From: Bacteroidota bacterium
GTDB taxonomy: Bacteria > Bacteroidota > Bacteroidia > 2-12-FULL-35-15
NCBI GenBank assembly: GCA_947476185.1
Contig: CANJPX010000012.1
Span: 1 to 64,000, forward strand
Length of the DNA stretch: 64,000 nucleotides
Direction of reading: 5' to 3'
A program made the position numbers and the translations under genes. The notes below the pieces were generated by a model. That model saw nothing but the letters and a program-made list of their open reading frames with translations, had not been told where the DNA came from and did no database searches. This document shows, piece by piece, positions 28,434-37,392 of this stretch (position 1 is the stretch's first letter; each line of letters begins with the position of its first letter).

Positions 28434-28462
28434 AAAGCCCTAAGTAATTACCTCAGGGCTTT
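28434..28462 (-). terminator. Intrinsic terminator after the 188-residue secreted protein
   Basis: Stem AAAGCCCT/AGGGCTTT with a 13-base loop and a T-run on the minus strand, 20 bases after the stop at 28482. It isolates that gene from polA. Confidence 0.85.
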
Positions 28463-28481
28463 TAATTGATATTCAATTATT

Positions 28482-29048
28482 TTAGTTGGATGCTGTTTTA
28501 TTATACGCATTAAATAACTCAACAATATTATCATAATCGTATTTCTTTTCCTCAAGAGCTTTAACAATTTCTTCGTTATCAGCCATTACTTCTTCAATTT
28601 GCTTTTTAAACTTTCCTGATTTTATTCTTACAAAACCACCGTCTTCCTTTTCCATGTAATAATCAGACTTTACTTTAATATCGTTCATCTGCATTACCTC
28701 AATCTGAGATTCATACAAATTTGCAACACCTTTAGAAACACGTTTAACGAAAACTTGCTCTCCATCAACATTGCGTGAAACAAAGGTGACGCCATCAACA
28801 CAATATTCTTTGATCTTTGTAGGGTTGAATGTTTTGATTTCCGAACCATCCTTTTTGCGATACGCAGCTTTTGTAAAATTGTCGAATTCGCGTTTCGGAT
28901 TCTTTTTGATCTCCCCTTTCAATGTATCACCATTGAGCACAATTACGTATCCCGGATAATATTTTGCCTGGCCATAAGAATTAAAATTAAAAGCCATAAC
29001 TGCAGCTACCACCACTACAATCATAGAGAAAATTTTGTTTATTTTCAT
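28482..29048 (-). CDS. Secreted protein of unknown function
   Basis: 188 residues with a signal peptide cut near NSYGQ (about 26). The mature part begins YYPGYVIVLNGDTLKGEI, a beta-rich opening often seen in small Bacteroidota secreted proteins, and ends with a charged helical region. No catalytic motif is visible. Single gene bounded by a terminator downstream and a divergent gap upstream. Confidence 0.78.
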   Translation of the reverse strand: MKINKIFSMIVVVVAAVMAFNFNSYGQAKYYPGYVIVLNGDTLKGEIKKNPKREFDNFTKAAYRKKDGSEIKTFNPTKIKEYCVDGVTFVSRNVDGEQVFVKRVSKGVANLYESQIEVMQMNDIKVKSDYYMEKEDGGFVRIKSGKFKKQIEEVMADNEEIVKALEEKKYDYDNIVELFNAYNKTASN

Positions 29049-29261
29049 ACGTTAGTTTTATATAGATTAATAATTTAGTTTTTAAGTGAAATACAAATAA
29101 AGCAGATATTTTAATAAATAAAACGCCACGTTTAAAACTTTTTCAAATTGTTAATAACTTTTATCGATGTCTATTGATAGCACTATTAAGGGATTTGAAA
29201 GACCAAATAGCAGATTTTCACGATAAAACATACAATTACAACCTATGTGAAAGCTATTTTG

Positions 29262-29269
29262 TAAATTTG
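29262..29269 (+). promoter_or_regulatory. -7 promoter box (TAAATTTG) for the L,D-transpeptidase gene
   Basis: Exact TAnnTTTG match 16 bases before the TTG start at 29286. Confidence 0.45.
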
Positions 29270-29285
29270 AGTAAATATCCCACAC

Positions 29286-30956
29286 TTGAAATCGCATCAT
29301 TTTCTTTTATTCCTTTTCGTCCTGACAATTGTCATAGGCTGTAATAAATGCGGGAGTGAAAAACCAAAAGAAATTGTTCTTGTCGATAACCCAGAAAAAG
29401 TAAACAAGGAAATCGGTAAACTTTTGGATGAAAAATTAAGCGACACCGATACTTCTGCAATTTTTGTAATTGAAAAAGATAGTTTATTTGCTACAAAATT
29501 CATTTTAGATTTTTACCATCACAACAACTATACTGCAGTTTTCACCGATAAAGGAATTTTAACCAAACAGGGTGACACGCTTCTGGATGTAATTAAAAAT
29601 TCAGATGTCTATGGATTGATACCTGAAGATTATCACTTCAAAAAAATTGAATCACTCTTAAAATTAGCAAAAGATAGTGCAACCCAAAAGTTAGATGCAG
29701 TAAAATTAATGAACGCAGATCTTTTACTGGCAGATGCCTTTTTCACAATGGCTGTTCATTTAAATAAAGGTCGCTTGAATGCAGACAGTTTAACTCCCGA
29801 GTGGAAGGCGGCACAACTTGATACAAATGTCGTAGAAATATTAAATACTTCCATTTTTAAAAACACGCTCCGTTCTGCCCTAGATTCTTTGGAACCAACC
29901 AACGAATATTACAGAGCCCTGAAACTTTCTTTAAAAAATTTCAAAGAAGAATTTAAAAACAGTGATTGGGACAGCATCGCAAATAGAGAATCCGACTCAA
30001 CAACATTTATGACAAGGATAAAAGAACGACTCATCAAAAGCCATGATTATTTTGATGAATTTACAGGATCCGATTCCATAAAATTAGTTAAGTCCATTAA
30101 AAATTTCCAGTGTAAAAATTATCTTACTGAAGATGGGAAAATTGGCAAACTAACATTCAAGGCACTTCAACGAACTAAAAAAGATTATATCAATCAAATC
30201 GAACTGAATATGGAACGGTGGCGATGGTACAAAGTGCCACGTGAAAAACAATATGTTTGGGTGAACATTCCAAAATTCGAAATGAAAGTGGTGGAAGAAG
30301 ATACGCTTGTAATGAAATCACGTGTGATCATTGGTGCACCTGACCACCAGACACCATTGTTAAAAAGCACTATCCGCTATTTCTTAATTTATCCCTATTG
30401 GACTGTTCCTTTTAGCATCGCCACGAAAGAAATATTACCAATTTTAAAAAGAGACACTTCTTATTTACGAAGGAAAAATTTTGATGTACTAGATGGTAAC
30501 AATCAAAAAGTAGACGCCTCCAAAATAAAATGGAAAAAATATTCGAAAACATATTTCCCATGGAGATTGCGTCAAGGCATCGGAGAAGATAATTCCCTCG
30601 GTATTTTAAAATTCAATTTCGATAACAAGTACGGTGTATATATGCACGATACGGATGGCAGAAAATTATTTGGAAGAGAGATGCGTGCATTGAGTCATGG
30701 TTGCTGCCGACTTGAAAGATTCATGGATTTTTCAAAATTTCTGATCAGAGATGATAGTGTTAAGTACCCTGTAGATTCACTTTTATCGGACATATCAAAA
30801 GCGAAACAAAAATATGTCTATTTAAAAAAACCGATTGCTATCTACATTCATTATTTTACTGCAGAAGTTGATGAATATGGAGAGTTACATTATTTCATCG
30901 ATGTATACAAAAGAGATGAGAAGATGTTAAAGTCATTAAATAGGAACCGAAAATAA
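29286..30956 (+). CDS. L,D-transpeptidase (YcbB-like) lipoprotein
   Basis: 556 residues. A lipoprotein signal with lipobox VIGC (Cys19), a scaffold region (about 50-260), a peptidoglycan-binding-like segment (about 250-300; SIKNFQCKNYLTEDGKIGKLT), and a YkuD catalytic domain (about 320-500) whose core is YGVYMHDTD ... ALSHGCCRLE with the active-site Cys at 473. Such enzymes make 3-3 cross-links in peptidoglycan or attach proteins to it. A second Cys directly follows the catalytic one. The start is TTG; the signal peptide begins there and no ATG fits. Confidence 0.92.
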   Translation: MKSHHFLLFLFVLTIVIGCNKCGSEKPKEIVLVDNPEKVNKEIGKLLDEKLSDTDTSAIFVIEKDSLFATKFILDFYHHNNYTAVFTDKGILTKQGDTLLDVIKNSDVYGLIPEDYHFKKIESLLKLAKDSATQKLDAVKLMNADLLLADAFFTMAVHLNKGRLNADSLTPEWKAAQLDTNVVEILNTSIFKNTLRSALDSLEPTNEYYRALKLSLKNFKEEFKNSDWDSIANRESDSTTFMTRIKERLIKSHDYFDEFTGSDSIKLVKSIKNFQCKNYLTEDGKIGKLTFKALQRTKKDYINQIELNMERWRWYKVPREKQYVWVNIPKFEMKVVEEDTLVMKSRVIIGAPDHQTPLLKSTIRYFLIYPYWTVPFSIATKEILPILKRDTSYLRRKNFDVLDGNNQKVDASKIKWKKYSKTYFPWRLRQGIGEDNSLGILKFNFDNKYGVYMHDTDGRKLFGREMRALSHGCCRLERFMDFSKFLIRDDSVKYPVDSLLSDISKAKQKYVYLKKPIAIYIHYFTAEVDEYGELHYFIDVYKRDEKMLKSLNRNRK

Positions 30957-30970
30957 TTTTGCAAGAAATA

Positions 30971-31774
30971 CTATTGAATAACTTTAACAACATCGCCACA
31001 ACATATTGTTCCATTCTCTTTTGGAAGTATATTCTGACCAAAATATATTGTACTATCCCGCTTACGAAATTGAGCAAGTGTTGCCCCCGGTTCCTTTTCC
31101 TTTTCTGCAGTATTTGGATTTATCGATGGAACAGCACAGCGGGCACAAGGCCTTGCAATTGTTACCACTATTGAATTTATCTGAATTTGTTTCCATTCGT
31201 CTTCTTCAAATGCCTTGTCAGTGTCAACAACTAAATTCGGACGAAAGCGTTCCATCCCAATTGGTATTTTTAATTTTTTATTCAAATCATCTAATGACCC
31301 TTGTCCAATCAATAATAAAGGATATGCATCACTAAAAGAAACGATTTCATTATTGTGCGCATATTCTTTCTCGACAAAACGGATGCTTGAGTCGGGCATA
31401 TAAACCAGCTTACAATTAATATCCAATTGCTCACTGAACCATTGGCTTCCCTTTATATATTCAATAGCAGCACATGAATCCTCCCAAACAGAAACAATAA
31501 CATTTTCACCTTGATCTACGACAAAAGGAAGATCAAATTCAGAATTGGGATTTGACCTGAATGTAATTTTGAAACAAGAATCCTTTTGTGAAACCAAAAA
31601 CAATGCTAGCTGAGGTAATTCGCGTTGGCTCAAAAAACGATCATTCTCATCCACTAACATCCATCGCCTGTCGTGCTGAAACCCTCTATTTTCAAGGATT
31701 GCCTTTTGAACACGAAAACCACCTAATGATTTAACAGGATAGATATAAATATCTTGGATCTTTAATACGTTCAA
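30971..31774 (-). CDS. MOSC-domain protein
   Basis: 267 residues. An N-terminal MOSC beta-barrel (about 1-115, IYPVKSLGGFRVQKAIL and RRWMLVDENDRFLSQRE) and a C-terminal MOSC domain with RFRPNLVVD and the Cys motif RPCARCAVPSINP, where the conserved MOSC Cys is expected to bind molybdenum cofactor. It lacks the C-terminal ferredoxin domain of YcbX. Likely reduces N-hydroxylated compounds or moves Mo-linked sulfur; the substrate is not known. Start is TTG at 31774. It follows hflX by 24 bases. Confidence 0.9.
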   Translation of the reverse strand: MNVLKIQDIYIYPVKSLGGFRVQKAILENRGFQHDRRWMLVDENDRFLSQRELPQLALFLVSQKDSCFKITFRSNPNSEFDLPFVVDQGENVIVSVWEDSCAAIEYIKGSQWFSEQLDINCKLVYMPDSSIRFVEKEYAHNNEIVSFSDAYPLLLIGQGSLDDLNKKLKIPIGMERFRPNLVVDTDKAFEEDEWKQIQINSIVVTIARPCARCAVPSINPNTAEKEKEPGATLAQFRKRDSTIYFGQNILPKENGTICCGDVVKVIQ

Positions 31775-31798
31775 AATATTTTATTAGTTTAAGTTCGG

Positions 31799-33001
31799 TT
31801 AATACAAAAACTTATTATAAGGATATCTCTTTTGATGTAACTCTTTTACTTTTCCGTAAAGTGTTTTTTTGAATTCCTCTATATTCTGTTTGTCGGTAGC
31901 TGAAATAAATAAACATTCAGAATTCAATTTATTCATCCATGTTTTTTTCAGATCACCCAAACTTAAATTCTTTTTTGTGACAGGGGTAAGGTCGTCAATT
32001 TCTTTTTCATCAAAAACAAATGCATCGATCTTATTGAAAACCAACAAACTTGGTTTATCCCCTGCGCCAATGTCAGCAAGTGTTTGATTAACGACATTTA
32101 TCTGATCTTCGAAACCGGGATGAGAAATATCAACCACATGAATTAAAACATCTGCTTCACGCACTTCATCTAACGTGGATTTAAAAGACTCAATAAGATT
32201 GGTTGGCAATTTTCTGATAAACCCCACAGTATCAGAAAGCAGAAAAGGCAAATTTTCAATCACCACTTTGCGCACGGTGGTATCCAACGTTGCAAATAAT
32301 TTATTTTCAGCAAATACTTCACTCTTGCTGAGCATATTCATGATAGTAGACTTCCCGACATTGGTATAACCTACCAAGGCAACGCGTATCATATCTGCAC
32401 GGTTTTTCCGCTGCGTTTCCATCTGACGATCGATGACTTTTAATCGTTCTTTCAAAAATGCGATCCGGTCACGGACAATACGTCTGTCCGTTTCAATCTC
32501 CGTTTCACCGGCCCCTTTCATACCAATACCTCCCTTGATACGATCCAAGTGATCCCACATTTTTGTCAAACGGGGCAACAAGTATATAGACTGCGCCAAT
32601 TCAACCTGGGTCTTTGCATGTGCAGTATGAGCACGCGCTGCAAAAATATCGAGGATCAAACGTGTGCGGTCCACCACTTTTATTTTTATCTCCTTTTCAA
32701 CATTAATTTCTTTCTCCAGATTACGCTGCTGAGCAGGAGAAAGTTCATCATCAAAAATTACAATGTCAACTTTGTTTTCTGTAACAAAGGTCCGCACATC
32801 GTTAAGCTTTCCGGCACCAATAAATGTTCTGGAATCGGGATGTTCTAATCGCTGAGTATATCGTTTTAAAACTTTTGCACCTGCAGTATCAGCCAAAAAC
32901 TCCAATTCATCAAGATATTCTTTTGCAGTGCCTTCATCCTGACTTCTGTTTATTAAGCCAACTAAAACTGCAGTTTCCTGTTTCTTTCCGGTCTCGTACA
33001 A
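31799..33001 (-). CDS. hflX: GTPase HflX
   Basis: 400 residues. HflX N-terminal domain (FIGAGKLNDV, VIFDDELSPAQQRNLE), the GGIGMKGAGETEIETDRR segment, and a G domain with GYTNVGKST (G1), DTVGFI (G3) and NKID (G4). HflX is a ribosome-associated GTPase that splits stalled 70S ribosomes under stress. The start codon is TTG at 33001, 7 bases after the stop of the cytochrome gene, so the two are probably on one transcript. Confidence 0.95.
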   Translation of the reverse strand: MYETGKKQETAVLVGLINRSQDEGTAKEYLDELEFLADTAGAKVLKRYTQRLEHPDSRTFIGAGKLNDVRTFVTENKVDIVIFDDELSPAQQRNLEKEINVEKEIKIKVVDRTRLILDIFAARAHTAHAKTQVELAQSIYLLPRLTKMWDHLDRIKGGIGMKGAGETEIETDRRIVRDRIAFLKERLKVIDRQMETQRKNRADMIRVALVGYTNVGKSTIMNMLSKSEVFAENKLFATLDTTVRKVVIENLPFLLSDTVGFIRKLPTNLIESFKSTLDEVREADVLIHVVDISHPGFEDQINVVNQTLADIGAGDKPSLLVFNKIDAFVFDEKEIDDLTPVTKKNLSLGDLKKTWMNKLNSECLFISATDKQNIEEFKKTLYGKVKELHQKRYPYNKFLY

Positions 33002-33008
33002 AATAGTG

Positions 33009-33650
33009 TTATTTTTTCAACGTTTCAATATATGAAACAACAGCATTAATTTCCTGCTCATTCAAAAAGTCTTTAAAAGGAGGCATCGAACTCGCACCAT
33101 TTTTAATACGTTCCAATTTGGTAGTATGGTCTGTTTGTGTAATTGTAAGATCAAGTCCTCCACTACCCTTCACTCCTCCAACACCATGGCAACTCTGACA
33201 ATAAGCATTAAATAAAGCTTCACCGTGTTTTACAATATTATAGTTAGGATTGCTTGCATCAGAAATTGAAGTATCAATAACCTGCTTTTCAATTTTCATT
33301 CTTTGCTTTTTATTTATTTCAGCTAATCCATAAGAACCTATAATAAGAAGTAAAGAAAGAATGGCCAGAACCTTATTCTTCTTTTTAAATCCGATGATCG
33401 CTACCGGTATAGAAACCAACACCATTATTATTTTTATAATTAATAATTTAGTTGTGCCGACCTGCATCAACAAATAGACCCCTGTAGCGAGAAACAAAGT
33501 GCTAATTATCATTTCCGGCACTTTAACAATTTTGGTAAACTTAGCTAAACCTTCATTTTTATTTGAAACCAGCAAAAATGTTTTGATCAAATAGATCAAT
33601 AAGAATAATATTACAGAAATTAAATGGGTGGTGATTATGGTTTTATACAT
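33009..33650 (-). CDS. Membrane protein with SirB-like helices fused to a cytochrome c domain
   Basis: 213 residues from the ATG at 33650. Three to four N-terminal helices (about 5-125) resemble SirB2-type membrane proteins (THLISVILFLLIYLIKTFLL ... MIISTLFLATGVYLL); a single-haem class I cytochrome c follows (about 145-213), with CQSCH as the haem site and Met in SMPPFKDFL as the likely sixth ligand. The haem domain should face the periplasm. Probably a membrane-held electron carrier for respiration. An extended start at 33710 is rejected because the membrane segment begins at 33650. Confidence 0.88.
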   Translation of the reverse strand: MYKTIITTHLISVILFLLIYLIKTFLLVSNKNEGLAKFTKIVKVPEMIISTLFLATGVYLLMQVGTTKLLIIKIIMVLVSIPVAIIGFKKKNKVLAILSLLLIIGSYGLAEINKKQRMKIEKQVIDTSISDASNPNYNIVKHGEALFNAYCQSCHGVGGVKGSGGLDLTITQTDHTTKLERIKNGASSMPPFKDFLNEQEINAVVSYIETLKK

Positions 33651-33741
33651 GTTTTTTTTATTTATTTGTCCGCTCAAAAGTAATAAAAATCCAGGAATTT
33701 TACCACTCATACGATTTTAAAATAAAACCACTTTAAAATGT

Positions 33742-33749
33742 TATTTTTG
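33742..33749 (+). promoter_or_regulatory. -7 promoter box (TATTTTTG) for the large amidohydrolase gene
   Basis: Exact TAnnTTTG match 18 bases before the ATG at 33768. It lies downstream of the alternative in-frame ATG at 33738 and so favours the later start. Confidence 0.55.
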
Positions 33750-33767
33750 TTTAGAACAATTTATAAC

Positions 33768-36700
33768 ATGAAAAAACATCTACTTTCCTTTTTAGCAATT
33801 TCTTTCTGCTTATCACTGTACGCACAGGAAACATTTCCTGTAAACGGAACTTCCGATAAAAACCATACTATTTATGCATTCATCAATGCAAAAATTATTG
33901 TTGATGCAGACGAAACGATCGATAACGGAACATTAGTCGTAAAAGACGGACTAATTTATTCTGTAGGCACAAAAATCCCTGTTCCACAAGGAGCTGTTAT
34001 ATATGACTTGAAAGGCAAATCAATATACCCCGGACTTATTGATGCATACACATCCTATGGAATGCAGGAACCTAAACGCATTTTCACTGGAGGCGGCCCA
34101 CAAGTAGAAAGCAATATTAAGGGAGCTTATGGATGGAATCAAGCAATAAAACCGGAAACGGATGCCGTAAAAATTTTCACAAAAGATGCTAAAATGGCTG
34201 AGGATATGCGCAGATTAGGATTTGGAGCCGTACTCACATTTCAAAAAGACGGAATAATAAGAGGCTCCGGATCTGTGGTATCACTTGGGGAAAGGCGTGA
34301 AAATGAATTGATAATCAGTGAAAAGGCTGCGGCTATGTATTCCTTTGACAAAGGAACATCTACGCAAGACTACCCTTCATCATTAATGGGATGTATCGCA
34401 TTAATGCGCCAAACCTATTTGGATGCAGCGTGGTATAAAGCCGACAAAACAAAAAAAGAATTTAACATCTCTTTAGACGCTTTTAATAATTTACTTTCTC
34501 TGCCTCAAATATTTGAAACTACCGACAAACTCAACGTTTTGAGAGCCGATAAGATCGGGGATGAATTCAAAGTTAATTACATCATGAAAGGAAGTGGCAA
34601 TGAATACCAACGTTTGGATGATATCAAAGCCAGCGGATGTAAATTTATTTTGCCAGTAAATTTTCCAATGGCATATGATGTTGAAGATGCGTACGATGCA
34701 AAATATGTTTCCCTTGCAGAATTAAAACATTGGGAAATGGCCCCTGCAAATCTTTTTGCAATGGAAAAATATTTTATCCCTTTCGCCATTACCAGCTCCG
34801 ACCTGAAAGATAAAAAGGATTTTTGGAAAAATTTACGCAAAGCAATTTCTTACGGTCTATCTGAAAAACAAGCCTTAAGATCACTGACAACAATTCCGGC
34901 TGAAATGTTGAACGTTAGTGATAAACTCGGAAAGATAAAAGGAGGCATGATAGCAAATTTTATCATTACTTCCGGAAATCTATTTGATGAAAAAACAATA
35001 ATTTATGAAAACTGGATTCAAGGAATAGATTATAAAATAATGGATTATAACACAATTGATATAAGAGGCAATTATGATTTTTCATTCGGACCGGAAAGAG
35101 TTTTGCATCAATTGAAAATAGAAGGGGAACCTGATAAAATAAAAGCCACATTATTCCTCGATACTACAAAAATTTCTGTGAATGCTGTTGTCGCAGGAAA
35201 TTCTATTTCATTAAGCTTTAATACAAAAGATGCAAACGGAACAATCCGTTTAAGCGGGAACATAACGAACGAACCAATACAAATGAAAGGTACAGGGCAA
35301 ACTCCGGATGGAGGTTGGATAAATTGGAGTGCCAACTATTCCGGCAAACTAATTTCAAATACAAAAAAGGATACAACGAAAAAAGATGCTCTTGATTTCG
35401 GGCAAGTGATTTATCCATTCTGTGCATATGGAAAACCACTTGATGATCACAATGGTTTTGATAAATATTTGACCGCTTTCAAAACGCGTTATGAGGCAGT
35501 TTTGATCAAACATGTTACTGTTTGGACAAATGAAGCAGAAGGTGTTTTAAAAAATCAGGATGTTTATATCACAGAAGGAAAAATTGTGCGTATCGCAGAT
35601 GATATCACCGCTCCTAAACTTTCTTTTGCAAAAGTGATCGATGGAACGGGAAAACATCTGACCGCAGGAATTATAGATGAGCATTCACATATCGCGCTAA
35701 GCGGTGTAAATGAAGGAACACAGGCATCAAGTGCAGAAGTGAGAATGGGTGATGTTGTAAATTCTGAGGACATAAATATTTACCGTCAACTTTCCGGAGG
35801 TGTTACTTCATCGCAATTATTGCATGGATCTGCAAATCCTATTGGAGGACAATCGGCCTTGATAAAATTACGCTGGGGAAAATCACCTGAAGAAATGAAA
35901 TTTGCGAAAGCAGACGGATTTATCAAATTTGCTTTAGGTGAAAATGTTAAACAAAGTAACTGGGGAGATGTGAATTCTATACGTTTCCCTCAGACAAGGA
36001 TGGGTGTAGAACAAGTATACTACGATTATTTTATCAGAGCAAAAGAATATGACGCAAAACAAAAAGCATACGAAGCATTGTCAGAAAAGGCAAAAACAGC
36101 TGCTTCACCTTTCAGAAAAGATCTTGAATTGGAGGCGATTGCTGAAATATTAAATAAAAAGCGGTTTATTACTTGTCATTCCTATGTTCAATCCGAAATA
36201 AACATGTTAATGCATGTAGCGGATTCAATGGGCTTCAAGGTAAATACGTTCACTCATATTTTAGAAGGATATAAGATAGCCGATAAGATGAAAGCAAATG
36301 ATGTGGGTGCTTCTTCTTTCAGTGATTGGTGGGCTTATAAAATGGAAGTTAAAGATGCCATTCCCTATAATGCTGCTATACTGACAAAAATGGGAATCAC
36401 AACAGCCATCAATTCAGATGATGCCGAAATGGGAAGAAGATTAAATCAGGAAGCAGCAAAATCAATCAAATATGGTGGATTAACAGAAGAAGAAGCATTA
36501 AAAATGGTTACCTTAAATCCTGCAAAATTATTACACATTGATAATAAGGTAGGCAGTATCAAGCTTGGTAAAGATGCTGATCTTGTTTTGTGGTCAGACA
36601 ATCCATTATCGATCTATGCGAAGGTTGAAAAAACAATTATTGACGGACAAATTTATTTCGATAATGAGGAAGATGCAAAAATGAGGATTGAAATTCAAAA

Positions 36701-36836
36701 AGAAAGAGCGCGTATAATTCAAAAAATGTTGGATGAGAAAAAAGGTGGGGCGCCAACACAAAAACCAATTTTTAAAAAACCACAATTATTTGGTTGTGAT
36801 AGCATGCAGGAGGATTATTTGAATAATGAAGAATAG
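33768..36836 (+). CDS. Secreted double amidohydrolase-family protein
   Basis: 1022 residues from ATG 33768; signal peptide to about LYAQE. The N-terminal half (about 30-430) has an amidohydrolase outline (GTLVVKDGLIYSVG, YPGLIDAYTSYG, the LRSLTTIPAEML end) but lacks the HxH metal motif. After a beta-rich linker, the C-terminal half (about 580-1000) is complete: HSH in GIIDEHSHIALSG, His in FITCHSYV and FTHILEGY, and Asp in AINSDDAEM, giving a likely metal site. Substrate unknown; metallo-dependent hydrolases of imidazolonepropionase or dipeptidase type are the nearest. A gene for a similar single-domain protein follows after the inverted-repeat element. Confidence 0.9.
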   Translation: MKKHLLSFLAISFCLSLYAQETFPVNGTSDKNHTIYAFINAKIIVDADETIDNGTLVVKDGLIYSVGTKIPVPQGAVIYDLKGKSIYPGLIDAYTSYGMQEPKRIFTGGGPQVESNIKGAYGWNQAIKPETDAVKIFTKDAKMAEDMRRLGFGAVLTFQKDGIIRGSGSVVSLGERRENELIISEKAAAMYSFDKGTSTQDYPSSLMGCIALMRQTYLDAAWYKADKTKKEFNISLDAFNNLLSLPQIFETTDKLNVLRADKIGDEFKVNYIMKGSGNEYQRLDDIKASGCKFILPVNFPMAYDVEDAYDAKYVSLAELKHWEMAPANLFAMEKYFIPFAITSSDLKDKKDFWKNLRKAISYGLSEKQALRSLTTIPAEMLNVSDKLGKIKGGMIANFIITSGNLFDEKTIIYENWIQGIDYKIMDYNTIDIRGNYDFSFGPERVLHQLKIEGEPDKIKATLFLDTTKISVNAVVAGNSISLSFNTKDANGTIRLSGNITNEPIQMKGTGQTPDGGWINWSANYSGKLISNTKKDTTKKDALDFGQVIYPFCAYGKPLDDHNGFDKYLTAFKTRYEAVLIKHVTVWTNEAEGVLKNQDVYITEGKIVRIADDITAPKLSFAKVIDGTGKHLTAGIIDEHSHIALSGVNEGTQASSAEVRMGDVVNSEDINIYRQLSGGVTSSQLLHGSANPIGGQSALIKLRWGKSPEEMKFAKADGFIKFALGENVKQSNWGDVNSIRFPQTRMGVEQVYYDYFIRAKEYDAKQKAYEALSEKAKTAASPFRKDLELEAIAEILNKKRFITCHSYVQSEINMLMHVADSMGFKVNTFTHILEGYKIADKMKANDVGASSFSDWWAYKMEVKDAIPYNAAILTKMGITTAINSDDAEMGRRLNQEAAKSIKYGGLTEEEALKMVTLNPAKLLHIDNKVGSIKLGKDADLVLWSDNPLSIYAKVEKTIIDGQIYFDNEEDAKMRIEIQKERARIIQKMLDEKKGGAPTQKPIFKKPQLFGCDSMQEDYLNNEE

Positions 36837-36840
36837 AAAA

Positions 36841-36874
36841 GATAGGAACGCAGATCTATAATGATTTTTATGAT
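36841..36874 (+). repeat. Left 34-bp inverted repeat of the GxxExxY element
   Basis: Begins GATAGGAACGCAGATCTATA and ends in two ATGAT words separated by four T. It is identical, in reverse complement, to 37346-37379. The match stops cleanly at both ends. Confidence 0.97.
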
Positions 36875-36902
36875 TTTTTAAGATAAACAATTCAAAATAT
36901 TT

Positions 36903-37323
36903 ATGATTGGAGATAATTTTAAACATTCGGAATTAACTAAGAAAATAATAAAAGCATATTACAATGTTTACAATAATTTAGGATACGGCTTTTTGGAAAA
37001 GATATACGAAAACGCTATGATCATTGAGTTAGAGCAACAAAGGTTAGAATGCGAAAAACAAAAACTAATAACTGTATTTTACGATAAAATATGTGTTGGT
37101 AATTACTTTGCAGACATAATTGTTGAAAAAAAGTAATCATTGAATTGAAGGCATGCGAATATTTAATTAAAGACCATAAAATCCAACTTGTAAATTATTT
37201 AAAAGCAACTGAAATAGAAGTTGGATTATTATTAAACTTTGGAAAAGAAGTAGAATAAAAAGAAAAGTATTGTCAAACGACTTTAAAAGAAACATAAAAA
37301 TAGAAAACATAAAAATATCATAA
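36903..37323 (+). pseudogene. GxxExxY-family (PD-(D/E)XK-like) protein, broken by two frameshifts
   Basis: The first frame gives 77 residues with the family signature GFLEKIY (29-35) and ADIIVEKK, then stops at 37136 right after a run of seven A. One added A would continue into VIIELKACEYLIKDHKIQLVNYL..., the rest of the nuclease-like core, up to a second stop at 37258. One more base there would continue KRKVLSNDFKR to 37323, the normal family ending. The family is assigned to the PD-(D/E)XK nuclease superfamily; the first frameshift separates the Asp (Asp71) from the E-x-K of IELKA. Either real decay or two sequencing indels in A-runs. Confidence 0.85.
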
Positions 37324-37345
37324 GACACACAGCTATCCTTTTTTT

Positions 37346-37379
37346 ATCATAAAAATCATTATAGATCTGCGTTCCTATC
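37346..37379 (-). repeat. Right 34-bp inverted repeat of the GxxExxY element
   Basis: Perfect reverse-complement copy of 36841-36874, ending 13 bases before the ATG of the next amidohydrolase-like gene, so it may alter that gene's leader. Confidence 0.97.
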
Positions 37380-37392
37380 AACACTAACAACC

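Larger units (their letters stand above)
36841..37379. mobile_element. Candidate small inverted-repeat element carrying a GxxExxY gene
   Basis: A 539-bp unit bounded by perfect 34-bp inverted repeats (36841-36874 and 37346-37379) and holding one broken GxxExxY-family gene. It fills almost exactly the space between the stop of one amidohydrolase-like gene (36836) and the start of the next (37393). No transposase is inside and no clear target-site duplication is seen (left flank AAAA, right flank AACA). That it moves, or moved, is inference from the boundaries and content. Confidence 0.55.

Noticed and set aside
36837-37392. Complete insertion sequence between the amidohydrolase genes
   Set aside because: No transposase and no clear target-site duplication; only the inverted repeats and a broken GxxExxY gene are present, so it is listed as a candidate element.
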